Assembly (NCBI GenBank): GCA_964230215.1
Contig: CAXRGQ010000007.1
Span: 558,001 to 622,000 of the forward strand
Direction of reading: 5' to 3'
Source: JAUILH01 sp964230215
GTDB taxonomy: Bacteria > Bacteroidota > Bacteroidia > Flavobacteriales_D > JAUILH01
DNA length: 64,000 nt
Part shown: positions 16,196 through 24,554 of the stretch, piece after piece
How positions within the stretch are numbered: the stretch's first letter is position 1
Layout: each line of letters opens with the position of its first letter
Position numbers and translations under genes: made by a program
The notes under the pieces: generated by a model
What the model was told of the DNA's origin: nothing
Database searches by the model: none
Seen by the model: only the letters and a program-made list of their open reading frames with translations

Positions 16196-16546
16196 ATGAA
16201 AAACACAATCCTACTTTTAAGCCTATTGTTAATGAGTTCGTTAGCAATGGCAAAACACAATCCAAGCAAAAATGATTCTAAAGACTTCTCTAGTTTATTC
16301 AACAATTATGTTGAATATCCTGCGGAGGCAAAAGAAGCTAAAGTTGAATCTACCGTAATTATCAAGTTTAAGGTAGAGGAAGACGGTAGTATTTCAAATA
16401 TCAAAGGTCTCACAAACGAGGGGTACAATTTAGAAAATGAAGCCATTAGAGTATTGTCTTTAATGAGTCAGAAGCATAAAGACCAAATTGCAAAAGCAGG
16501 CATGAAAGGTGTTTACACAATGCCCGTAATATTTGATCTTCAATAA
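16196..16546 (+). CDS. Small periplasmic protein with TonB C-terminal-like domain
   Basis: 116 aa, ATG start, signal peptide MKNTILLLSLLLMSSLAMA. The mature part (VEYPAEAKEAKVESTVIIKF, VEEDGSISNIKGLTNEGY, NLENEAIRVL) follows the TonB C-terminal domain pattern seen in many Bacteroidota energy-transducer-like proteins, but there is no membrane anchor or proline-rich spacer, so it cannot be a complete TonB. It may bind outer-membrane partners. It is followed by a strong terminator and is divergent from the phosphatase-1 operon. Confidence 0.72.
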   Translation: MKNTILLLSLLLMSSLAMAKHNPSKNDSKDFSSLFNNYVEYPAEAKEAKVESTVIIKFKVEEDGSISNIKGLTNEGYNLENEAIRVLSLMSQKHKDQIAKAGMKGVYTMPVIFDLQ

Positions 16547-16573
16547 GGTTTTCCTAGCTCTTAGCATACAAAG

Positions 16574-16612
16574 AAACCGTGCTAACCATTATGGTAGAGC
16601 GGTTTTTTTTTT
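16574..16612 (+). terminator. Rho-independent terminator
   Basis: An imperfect long stem beginning AAACCGTGCT and closing AGAGCGGTTT, with an inner ACCAT/ATGGT part, is followed by an uninterrupted T-run. It terminates the small TonB-domain gene. Confidence 0.8.
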
Positions 16613-16737
16613 GAACTTTATTCTTTAACGACTGTAGGCGAAATGGCTCATTCCTTCCCATTGTCTTTACCGTCCAACACAATCCTATATGTTTATGGTT
16701 TATAATTCATAAATTGACAGAAGAAATCAGTCTGTTT

Positions 16738-17679
16738 ATGATGAAGATGACCGCCATATCATATCTTATTCTTCTATGCTCATTTAGCTCTAGGGCTGTT
16801 GACATGATGTATGTGCCAAATGTCACCGCAGCATTTAAAGCTCACAATATTGTAAGCGGAGAAGTTGTTTCGTTCTCAGAAGATACCCGCACATATACCT
16901 TTGTTGTCGACGACAGCTTTAAGGGAACGGACATTGATAAAGGACAAACGATCACAATTCATCAGCCGAGATATGGCGCATTGCAAGTAAACGATGGTGA
17001 TAACGACAAAAAGTATTTACTGTATTTAACAAAAAACAAAAACAACTATGTTTTATACGGTAGAACACAAAATGTTTATTCGATTAAAGACGGCTACATT
17101 CCATTTACGACTTGCGGAAAAACCTATAAGATGCGCAACCATGAATTTAAGAGCATGCTTAGAGACTTGTTTAATTGTTTTGAATATGAGAGCATGTATA
17201 AATTCAAGGCCAAAGTATCTCGTGTTGCCTACTATAGCGATGATCAACACCATGATGCTGTCTTAAACTTTTATGCTTGTCACGATAATGCCGAAAGCGG
17301 ACAATTTATTGAGGAGCCACTGGTAATGGCACCTGAAAATCACGTAGATGAAATACAGGTTGATGAAATCTCTGACTTCTGTGAAGTTGAGCCTAAGCCC
17401 ATAAACGGCATACAAGGCTTAATGGACTATATAACGACCGCTATACCAGATTCTGTGTTCACACAAGAAGATATAGGAAGCACTCGGTGGTATGTTCGTT
17501 TTGTTGTAGAAAAGGATAGTTCCATTTCCAATGTAGAGATGGCGAAATCGTTTAATAGCAAATACGATAAGATGATCCTGGAAATTGTTGAAAAAATGGA
17601 CAAATGGGTGCCGGGTCAAAATTACAATCAGCTCGCTAGATGCAGAGCAACTATTCCCGTTGTGGTACGGCTGGAATGA
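16738..17679 (+). CDS. Secreted protein with C-terminal TonB-like domain
   Basis: 314 aa from the ATG at 16738; a TTG at 16714 is the alternative. The signal peptide is about 20 residues (MMKMTAISYLILLCSFSSRA). Residues ~25-150 (VSGEVVSFSEDTRTYTFVVD; GQTITIHQPRYGALQVND; KKYLLYLTKNKNNYVLYGRT) resemble the OB-type fold of tissue-inhibitor-of-metalloprotease-like domains; this is tentative. The C-terminal ~85 residues (WYVRFVVEKDSSISNVEMAK; RATIPVVVRLE) match the TonB C-terminal pattern. There is no transmembrane anchor. The next gene encodes a secreted M28 peptidase. Confidence 0.65.
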   Translation: MMKMTAISYLILLCSFSSRAVDMMYVPNVTAAFKAHNIVSGEVVSFSEDTRTYTFVVDDSFKGTDIDKGQTITIHQPRYGALQVNDGDNDKKYLLYLTKNKNNYVLYGRTQNVYSIKDGYIPFTTCGKTYKMRNHEFKSMLRDLFNCFEYESMYKFKAKVSRVAYYSDDQHHDAVLNFYACHDNAESGQFIEEPLVMAPENHVDEIQVDEISDFCEVEPKPINGIQGLMDYITTAIPDSVFTQEDIGSTRWYVRFVVEKDSSISNVEMAKSFNSKYDKMILEIVEKMDKWVPGQNYNQLARCRATIPVVVRLE

Positions 17680-17803
17680 AAATCAGCCCTAAACACACCG
17701 ATTTTGATTTAAAAATCCTCCTGTTCAAGCACTATTGTGTTATATCTCTAACCCAGCTAACGAAACATCCATGTATTCAATATCTTAGTAAAAAACCTAA
17801 TAC

Positions 17804-19528
17804 ATGAAACTACTTATAAGCGTTCTCATTAGTTCCTTGCTGTCCCAAGCATTAGTAGCACAAACAAATACTTACTTGTCAAACCCAGACATGATTGACG
17901 TGCTCTCTGGAAACTATAACCCGTCAGATTACGCCGCTTCTATTGTTATTGATGATCGAGCTACCATAGTGTCGGGTATTACGAGTGAGGTATCGCCTGA
18001 TTCTCTAAATGTCATTTTAGACAATCTTGTGAGCTTTGGAACGCGTCATACATTCACTGACACAGTCTCTAATACGCGGGGTATTGGTGCAGCTAGACGT
18101 TGGGTTGTTTCACAATTTGAACGCATCAGTAATAACAATGAAAACCGTTTGTTGACTGGCTATTTAGATTTTGATTACGACCCAACCAACGTCTGCGATT
18201 CGCTGGGTGGTGCACCGCATCACCATAGAAATCCTGTGGCAATATTACCAGGAACTAATTTAAACACGCCAGACTTTATGCTAATTGAAGCGCACTTGGA
18301 TTCACGTTGTACAGACCCGTGCGATACTACCTGTGATGCACCAGGTCGTGAAGATGATGGGACGGGTGTAGCTATGTTATTAGAGCTTGCAAGAGTAATG
18401 AGCAAGTATAGTTTCGATAGAACTATAGTGTTTACTGCTACAACCGGAGAAGAACTTGGGTTGATAGGAGCCACGGCCTGGGCCAACTATATTAATTCGA
18501 ATAGTTGGGACTTTGGTGTTTGTTTGAACAATGACATGGCGGGTGGAATTTTATGCGGTCCTGTATCATCGCCTCCCGGGTGCTCGCCGGCTGGAAGTAT
18601 CGATAGCACTAGCATTCGTGTGTTTTCCCTTTCATCACTTAATAATCCGTTTATCAATAGCCCTCACAAGCAACTGGCGCGTTATATTAAGCTTCAGCAA
18701 ATAGAGGAAATTAACCCTACTGCGGATGTTCCGATGGAAATTCGTGTAATGCTTCAACATGATAGACAGGGGAGAAACGGAGATCATTCCCCATTCCATG
18801 GACTTGGATATAGAGCCGTTCGCTTTACCTCAACTAACGAACATGGAGACGGAAGCGGTGGTTTAGGGCATTTGCAACATACCTCATTCGATACCCTAGT
18901 TGACAATAATTACCTGGCACGAAACGTAAGAACCAATGGCGTAAACCTTGGATTGCTGGCACTAGCACCTCCTGCCCCAACACCTAACATTTACGTTGAA
19001 ACAGGAGGCATTCGCTTTGAAATGACCGGCCCGGATGCACAATACATGAAATATAGGGTTGGCGTAAGGGACCATGATGCATCCGACTTATATTGGGATG
19101 ACGTTTATACCTTCACTGGAGACACGGTAATTCATATGCTCGGTTTCCCAGATGGTGACAAATACTATTTCAGCGTAATGAATGTGGATAATGACGACAT
19201 AGAAAGTTTACCGTCTGATGAATATACCGTTACAATCAACTCGGTGTTTGAGCCTGCAGCCCAGTATGGCATTACCTTATTACAGAATTATCCCAACCCA
19301 TTTGGAGAGAGCACAATCATTGAAGTTGATTTAGACCGTCAGGTACAAGGTGACTTGCGATTAGTTTTTAGAGATGTTTTGGGACGCATTATCGACAACA
19401 AATCGCTTGGAAACTTTGGCAATCAGCGTATAGAGTTTCAAACCCCAAGTCATGTTAGCGGGATTATATCGTATGCTGTGGTGTTAGACGGGCAGGTGTT
19501 GACTTCTAGAAAGATGATTGCAAAGTAG
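17804..19528 (+). CDS. Secreted M28-family metallopeptidase with T9SS sorting domain
   Basis: 574 aa, ATG start, signal peptide ending ALVAQ. The di-zinc site is visible: LIEAHLDSR (His164), GREDDGTGVAM (Asp184/185), TATTGEELGLIG (catalytic Glu216, ligand Glu217), CLNNDMAGG (Asp244), and a late His in GHLQHTSFD. This is the M28 aminopeptidase arrangement (leucine or glutamine-cyclotransferase-like). Four cysteines near residues 169-177 may form disulfides. A fibronectin-like linker (~390-485) precedes the T9SS type A sorting domain (ITLLQNYPNPFGESTIIEVD). It should act on peptides outside the cell. Confidence 0.92.
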   Translation: MKLLISVLISSLLSQALVAQTNTYLSNPDMIDVLSGNYNPSDYAASIVIDDRATIVSGITSEVSPDSLNVILDNLVSFGTRHTFTDTVSNTRGIGAARRWVVSQFERISNNNENRLLTGYLDFDYDPTNVCDSLGGAPHHHRNPVAILPGTNLNTPDFMLIEAHLDSRCTDPCDTTCDAPGREDDGTGVAMLLELARVMSKYSFDRTIVFTATTGEELGLIGATAWANYINSNSWDFGVCLNNDMAGGILCGPVSSPPGCSPAGSIDSTSIRVFSLSSLNNPFINSPHKQLARYIKLQQIEEINPTADVPMEIRVMLQHDRQGRNGDHSPFHGLGYRAVRFTSTNEHGDGSGGLGHLQHTSFDTLVDNNYLARNVRTNGVNLGLLALAPPAPTPNIYVETGGIRFEMTGPDAQYMKYRVGVRDHDASDLYWDDVYTFTGDTVIHMLGFPDGDKYYFSVMNVDNDDIESLPSDEYTVTINSVFEPAAQYGITLLQNYPNPFGESTIIEVDLDRQVQGDLRLVFRDVLGRIIDNKSLGNFGNQRIEFQTPSHVSGIISYAVVLDGQVLTSRKMIAK

Positions 19529-19569
19529 AATTAATGTCTTTCCATAAAATGATGAGGTTTGCATTATAA

Positions 19570-19625
19570 CCTAACCCCAATCACACACATCATAACGAGT
19601 TCATTCCTCGCTGTTATGACAAGCT
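19570..19625 (+). repeat. Diverged single copy of the 122-bp-array core
   Basis: CATAACGAGTTCATTCCTCG, continuing CTGTTATG, has the same layout as the array cores (ACGA...CCTCG...TGTCAT) and a CATAAC/GTTATG inverted repeat. It lies between the M28 gene and phosphatase 2. Confidence 0.6.
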
Positions 19626-19696
19626 ATCATCTAACACTGACGAAAACATGGGCCTCTAGATTCGTTCATGCTTGTATTCGCTTTATCAGCAGTGGT

Positions 19697-19805
19697 GATG
19701 TTGCAAGTCATATTCTGAGTGCCTCCGCTAGCTCCTCTGCTAGTGCCTCTGCTAAAGCTACGGGCGACACGCAGAAAGCTACGGGCGGCACGCAGAAAGC
19801 TATGG
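19697..19805 (+). repeat. GC-rich 3'-flanking repeat, copy next to phosphatase 2
   Basis: The first ~45 bases (from GATGTTGCAAGTCATATTCT) match 22086-22130 almost exactly. Then a 12-base unit ending CCTCTGCT is duplicated and a 23-base unit starting AAAGCTACGGGCG occurs twice. The block runs into the 3' end of the phosphatase gene. Confidence 0.8.
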
Positions 19806-21893
19806 TGACACGCGGACGCCTATGACGCACACATCATCCAGCTGCTCAAAATTACCCCTCCAGTTTTCGAAGGCCTCATCAATCAATTCCCGTTGGTGCT
19901 CCATAGATTCTTCCTGGATTGATAATAGCAGTTGTTTAAAGTTTTTGGCCTTTAGTTTCTTTCCTTTGTCGCCGCCAAATTGATCCGCAAAACCGTCTGT
20001 GAAAATGTAGAAACTATCACCTCTGTTCAGCTCAATAGTGTGAGTTGTATATGGCATTGGGTCATCATACTTGCCTATAGGCTGCTTATCTGCCTTAATC
20101 TCTTCAATCTCTTGAGAATCCTTCCTTATTATCCATAATGGGTTGTGAGCGCCAGCATACTTAAGAGTGCTTCCATCAAGCGCGCATAATGCAATATCCA
20201 TTCCATCCTTTACCTCTTCTTCTGATTTTTCGAATTCAGAAATTACAATCTCTCTAGTCTTGTCTAAAATCTTTCCAGGCTCATGAAGACCGTATTCTCT
20301 TACGGAGCGATTTAATCCATTATTACACACAACACTGACCATTGCTCCAGGCACACCATGCCCAGTACAGTCTGCGGCAGCAAAAAGAACACTGCTTTTA
20401 TTGGCTCCTTCAGAGTCCGTAGCTTGTGCGAAGGATTCTAGCCAATAGAAGTCACCTGCAACAATATCTTTTGGTCTGTATAATATAAAGCATTCTTGTA
20501 AATACTCTTTTACCAATTTATTTGGGGGAAGTATAGCAGACTGGATGCGCTTAGCGTAATTAATTGAATCCGTAATCTCTTTATTCTTTTCCTCAACAAT
20601 TTCCCTTTGGCGGTCTGCTTCTTGTTTCTGTTTTTTAATTTCAATATTGGAGGCTTCAACAAGAACGTTTTTCTCTTGAACGAGCTTATACGTCTTTTTG
20701 ATCTTACGCAGCATCACAACAATTACTATTACAATTGCAGCAGCCAGCACCAGCACTGCAATTAAGAATTGCTGACTCTTTTTGGATGCATTCAAAGCTT
20801 CTTGACTAAGTTCTTTTTCTTTCTTTTCATGCTTGCTGATCGCCTCAATTCTAGCGTTTTTTTCCCTCAACTTCTGATTAATCAGCTCCTTAGTGGCAAT
20901 TTCATGTTGAGCTTCTTGTCTTGCGATATCTTCTTGGCTAGACAGTTCTTTAAGGCTATCATGGTACCAGAAATATTCGTCCAATACCTCATAAGCCATT
21001 TTATAGTTCCCAAGGTTTTTATAACCCCGAATTACGTTTGTATAAATGTTTTTTAATGATGCCCGCAAGCCATGTTCTTTCGCTACTTGCATACCTTTTA
21101 AAGCAAATGACATGGCAGTTTCGTATTGTTTTCGCTCTTCATAAACGTTACTCAGGTTACCATAAGTAGCAGCCAACCCCATGTAGTTACTAGTAGCTGA
21201 ACATAGCTCGGCAGCTTTCATTAAATATACTTCAGCTTGAGGCCAATTATCACCATTAGCATATGCATTCGCAATGTTATTATAGGCGTCTATTAGGCCA
21301 TCTTTATCGTCTATTTCAGCACGAATTGCAATGGCTTTATTAATATAAAAAATAGCTGTCGTAACAGAGTCAAGCGACTTATATACGATTCCGATATTAT
21401 TATAAGCGTTCGCTATACCCTTCTTATTATCTAAACTATCATTTAAAACTAAAGCCTTTCTAAAATATTCTAGAGCCAAATCATACTTATTTACCCTTGT
21501 GTAAATGTTTCCTATATTGTTTGTGTAGGAAGCGCGCATTTCCATAATATTATGCTCTTCTGACAACTCTAATCCTTCCATAAAAAGTTTCAGTGCTTCT
21601 GTAGTATTGCCTTGTCTGTAGTAAGCTATAGCTACCGAGTTAATCGCACTTAGTGATTGATTAAAACTGCTATTCAGTTTGGCCTGATCCAGGGCTAATT
21701 GGGAGTATCGCAACGACGAGTCAACATTTATATTTTGATACTCTTTAGAAAGATTAAATAAGAGTTCAAATCGAATAGAATCGTCCTGAATGACTTCAAG
21801 CTGACTTTTTAAACTGTCAATTTGTGAAATAGCTACGTTTTGCTTAAGAAATGTTAGAGAAAGTATCCATATAAAACTTATGCGAATAGCCAT
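19800..21893 (-). CDS. TPR sensor - SpoIIE/PP2C phosphatase, paralogue 2
   Basis: 697 aa, ATG start, signal peptide ending NVAISQ. TPRs ~45-310 (NNIGNIYTRVNKYDLALEYF and similar), coiled coil ~315-372, transmembrane helix ~375-396 (FLIAVLVLAAAIVIVIVVML), a second coiled coil ending EITDSINYAKRIQSAILPP, and phosphatase ~450-697. All metal-binding motifs are present (VAGDFYW, DCTGHGVPGAM, DGMDIALC, FTDGFADQFGG, LDDVCVIG). The C-terminus is VRVSP, two residues longer than its paralogues: its stop falls within the repeat DNA that follows. It has the compact catalytic domain without the insertions of paralogues 4-6. Confidence 0.92.
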   Translation of the reverse strand: MAIRISFIWILSLTFLKQNVAISQIDSLKSQLEVIQDDSIRFELLFNLSKEYQNINVDSSLRYSQLALDQAKLNSSFNQSLSAINSVAIAYYRQGNTTEALKLFMEGLELSEEHNIMEMRASYTNNIGNIYTRVNKYDLALEYFRKALVLNDSLDNKKGIANAYNNIGIVYKSLDSVTTAIFYINKAIAIRAEIDDKDGLIDAYNNIANAYANGDNWPQAEVYLMKAAELCSATSNYMGLAATYGNLSNVYEERKQYETAMSFALKGMQVAKEHGLRASLKNIYTNVIRGYKNLGNYKMAYEVLDEYFWYHDSLKELSSQEDIARQEAQHEIATKELINQKLREKNARIEAISKHEKKEKELSQEALNASKKSQQFLIAVLVLAAAIVIVIVVMLRKIKKTYKLVQEKNVLVEASNIEIKKQKQEADRQREIVEEKNKEITDSINYAKRIQSAILPPNKLVKEYLQECFILYRPKDIVAGDFYWLESFAQATDSEGANKSSVLFAAADCTGHGVPGAMVSVVCNNGLNRSVREYGLHEPGKILDKTREIVISEFEKSEEEVKDGMDIALCALDGSTLKYAGAHNPLWIIRKDSQEIEEIKADKQPIGKYDDPMPYTTHTIELNRGDSFYIFTDGFADQFGGDKGKKLKAKNFKQLLLSIQEESMEHQRELIDEAFENWRGNFEQLDDVCVIGVRVSP

Positions 21894-22085
21894 GATACTG
21901 CAATTTAGACAATTATATCATGGAATATGCGTTTTATTACAATCTTATACATGAATGAGGCTTGCAATACATGTTTTATATTCTGTGCAACGATCATTGT
22001 AGATGGAATTGCTATATTCTAACATAGAAGAAGACTATTTTTTCCTTGTCCTGTTTGATTTTTCTCTGGCTTTATTAGTATTAGA

Positions 22086-22187
22086 GATGTTGTAAGTCAT
22101 ATTCTGAGTGCCTCCGCAAGCTCCTCTGCTAAAGCTACGGGCGGCACGCAGAAAGCTATGGCTAACGCTTAGGCTGAAGCTCCAGCG
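22086..22187 (+). repeat. GC-rich 3'-flanking repeat with palindrome, copy next to phosphatase 3
   Basis: 22086-22160 matches the block downstream of phosphatase 2. 22147-22187 is a 41-base version of the 40-base palindrome at 28120 (GCTAACGCTTAGGCTGAAGC core). It ends 6 bases before the stop codon of the phosphatase gene. The rest of the intergenic space 21894-22085 shows nothing else. Confidence 0.8.
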
Positions 22188-22193
22188 CAGGCA

Positions 22194-24467
22194 CTACACG
22201 CGGATCCCAATTACGCACACGTCATCCAGCTGCTCGTAATTGCCTTTCCAAGATTCGAACGCCTCATCGATGAGTTCTCGCTGTCGCTCCATAGATTCAT
22301 GTTGCACGGAGAGCAGGAGGGTTTTAAAGTTCTTAGCCTTTAACTTCTTGCCCTTTTCTCCACCAAATTGATCAGCATAGCCGTCTGAGAAAATGTAAAA
22401 ACTGTCTCCTGGGGTAAGTTCTATTAAGTGGGTGGTGTATGGCTGTGGTTCATCGTATTTGCCTATGGGCTGTTTGTCAGCCTTCACTTCCTCTAGAACA
22501 AAGCTTTCGCCAGTTTTGGCCGATACGGTCTTTCTAATGATCCATAGTGGGTTGTGAGCGCCGGCGTATTTTAGAGTTGTTCCTTTCAGTGAGCATAACG
22601 CTATGTCCATTCCGTCTTTAACTTCTTCTTCTGATTTCTCGAACTCGGAGATGACGATTTCTCTTGTTTTATCCAATATCTGCCCTGGGTCTGATAAGCC
22701 GTGCTCACGCACAGAACGATTGAGACCGTTGTTACAAACTACCGATACCATTGCGCCGGGCACACCGTGTCCAGTACAATCTGCTGCTGCGAAGAGTACA
22801 CCGTCTTTAGTCGGCTCCATCCAGTAAAAATCACCTGCTACTATGTCTTTGGGTTTGTAGAGGATAAAGGATGATTGCAAATACTCTTTAACTAGTTTGT
22901 TTGGGGGAAGTATGGCTGACTGGATGCGTTTTGCGTAGTTGATGGAGTCCAGGATTTCTGTGTTCTTTTCTTCCAATTCATCGTAGGCGTCATCTACTTT
23001 CTTCTTTTGCTCCTCAATGATGCCTTTCTGTTTGCTGGTAACACGGAAACGGTTGAAAACGAACCCTCCAAACAAAAGTGCTAGTGCGAGCCCTCCGAAG
23101 AGAAAATACTTCTGTTGCTCTTGTTGTTTGGCTTCTAGTTGGTGTTGTTTGTTTTCTGCTTGCTCTGCCGCCAGTTGGGCGTCTTTTACTTTGGCGGCTT
23201 CTGCGGACTTAATGCTGTCTGCTGCAGCTTGTTTTTCATATGAATATTTAAATTTCTGCCTCATCGCAGCTTTAACGTTGCTTTTACGGTTTAAGCTATC
23301 GCGATACAAAATGTAGTCCTCATAGCTAAATAGGGCTGCTTTGCTATTATTTATCGACTTATAGTATTTGTAGAGTCCTGCAGCTGAAGTCTCTAGTTGT
23401 GGTAAGGTACCAATGTCCGTTGCCATTTGATGGGCTCTACTAGCACATTGAATTGCTTTGGCAGAATTACCTGTTGCGTAATAGGATTCTGCAAGGTTTA
23501 TTAAAATCGAACTTTGTCCAAGGACATTGTTTAAGCTTTCGTGAACCGATAATGCACGATCATACATTTCTATAGCGTCCTGATATTGCCCACGCTTATG
23601 TTTAATTGTTGCCAACCTCCCTAGAACACTTGCTTGCTCTCCATTGTAGTCTCCATTATTTACAAGTATTCTTACCGCTTTCTGATAAAGATTTTCCGCC
23701 CTCAAGAGACTATCCGATTTCATCATAATATCTCCTAATTGAGCAATTGAAATAGCAATGCCCAGCGAATCTCCAGATCGCTTTTGAAGTTCAATGGCCT
23801 CCTGATAATAAGATTGCGCCGTTTCTAGCTCACCCTGATGAATGTACATCCAACCAATGTTGCTCAATACCATGGCAATTCCCTTCTTTTTGCCTCTCTG
23901 CTTTCTAATTAACAAGGCTTGATTTAAGTAGTCCAGGGCTTTTTCATAATCTCCCAACTCGGTGTACGATAGTCCAATGTTTACTAAGGGGCCAGTAAGA
24001 CCTTTTTTCAAGCCATCTTCGCGTTGCATGTCTGAGCACTCTTTCCACGCCGATATGGCATTTTCATACTGCCCCAATCGATAATAAAGCCCTCCTAAAT
24101 CATGTAGCGACCTTCTTCTTAAGTCTCTAAGCTCCAGTAAATCTTCTTTTGACAGTCTATTGTCTTTAACTATGCTTTTATAAGTGCTGTCAAGCAATGA
24201 ATGGTAATAGATGCTTTTTGCGGCATCCGTTTGGGCTGTCTCCATCGCCTTTTTGAGCAGATCCTGTAAGCGCTCATAATGTGGCTTGGACTTTTCTCGG
24301 GAATCGTTATCGTTCTCTTGATTCTTGTTGACGGTCTTTGATTCTGTATTTTTCTTTCCAAGGCCTCTGCCCCCTCCATTTCCTCTGCCTCCCTGTGCAT
24401 AAACAAGGACATTTGTCACGAGAATTACTATAATGCAAAATGCTTTCAGAATCAGGGTTTTTTTCAA
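22194..24467 (-). CDS. TPR sensor - SpoIIE/PP2C phosphatase, paralogue 3
   Basis: 757 aa starting at TTG 24467; an in-frame TAA immediately precedes it, and the TTG exactly begins the signal peptide MKKTLILKAFCIIVILVTNV. The signal peptide is followed by an odd Gly/Arg/Asn-rich stretch (GGRGNGGGRGLGKK), then TPRs (~120-395), an Ala/Glu-rich coiled coil (~405-450), transmembrane helix (~454-472), signalling helix (IIEEQKKKVDDAYDELEEKN) and phosphatase (~515-757), all motifs intact. Coiled coil and linker are closest to paralogue 7 at 35201, suggesting the two are recent duplicates with different TPRs. Confidence 0.92.
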   Translation of the reverse strand: MKKTLILKAFCIIVILVTNVLVYAQGGRGNGGGRGLGKKNTESKTVNKNQENDNDSREKSKPHYERLQDLLKKAMETAQTDAAKSIYYHSLLDSTYKSIVKDNRLSKEDLLELRDLRRRSLHDLGGLYYRLGQYENAISAWKECSDMQREDGLKKGLTGPLVNIGLSYTELGDYEKALDYLNQALLIRKQRGKKKGIAMVLSNIGWMYIHQGELETAQSYYQEAIELQKRSGDSLGIAISIAQLGDIMMKSDSLLRAENLYQKAVRILVNNGDYNGEQASVLGRLATIKHKRGQYQDAIEMYDRALSVHESLNNVLGQSSILINLAESYYATGNSAKAIQCASRAHQMATDIGTLPQLETSAAGLYKYYKSINNSKAALFSYEDYILYRDSLNRKSNVKAAMRQKFKYSYEKQAAADSIKSAEAAKVKDAQLAAEQAENKQHQLEAKQQEQQKYFLFGGLALALLFGGFVFNRFRVTSKQKGIIEEQKKKVDDAYDELEEKNTEILDSINYAKRIQSAILPPNKLVKEYLQSSFILYKPKDIVAGDFYWMEPTKDGVLFAAADCTGHGVPGAMVSVVCNNGLNRSVREHGLSDPGQILDKTREIVISEFEKSEEEVKDGMDIALCSLKGTTLKYAGAHNPLWIIRKTVSAKTGESFVLEEVKADKQPIGKYDEPQPYTTHLIELTPGDSFYIFSDGYADQFGGEKGKKLKAKNFKTLLLSVQHESMERQRELIDEAFESWKGNYEQLDDVCVIGIRV

Positions 24468-24554
24468 TTATATCCAAATATATAGACAAAAAATGTAAGG
24501 CTCCATGGATATAATATGTTGTCGTTTACCTTTTTACAGGTAAGAGCCTGGGTG

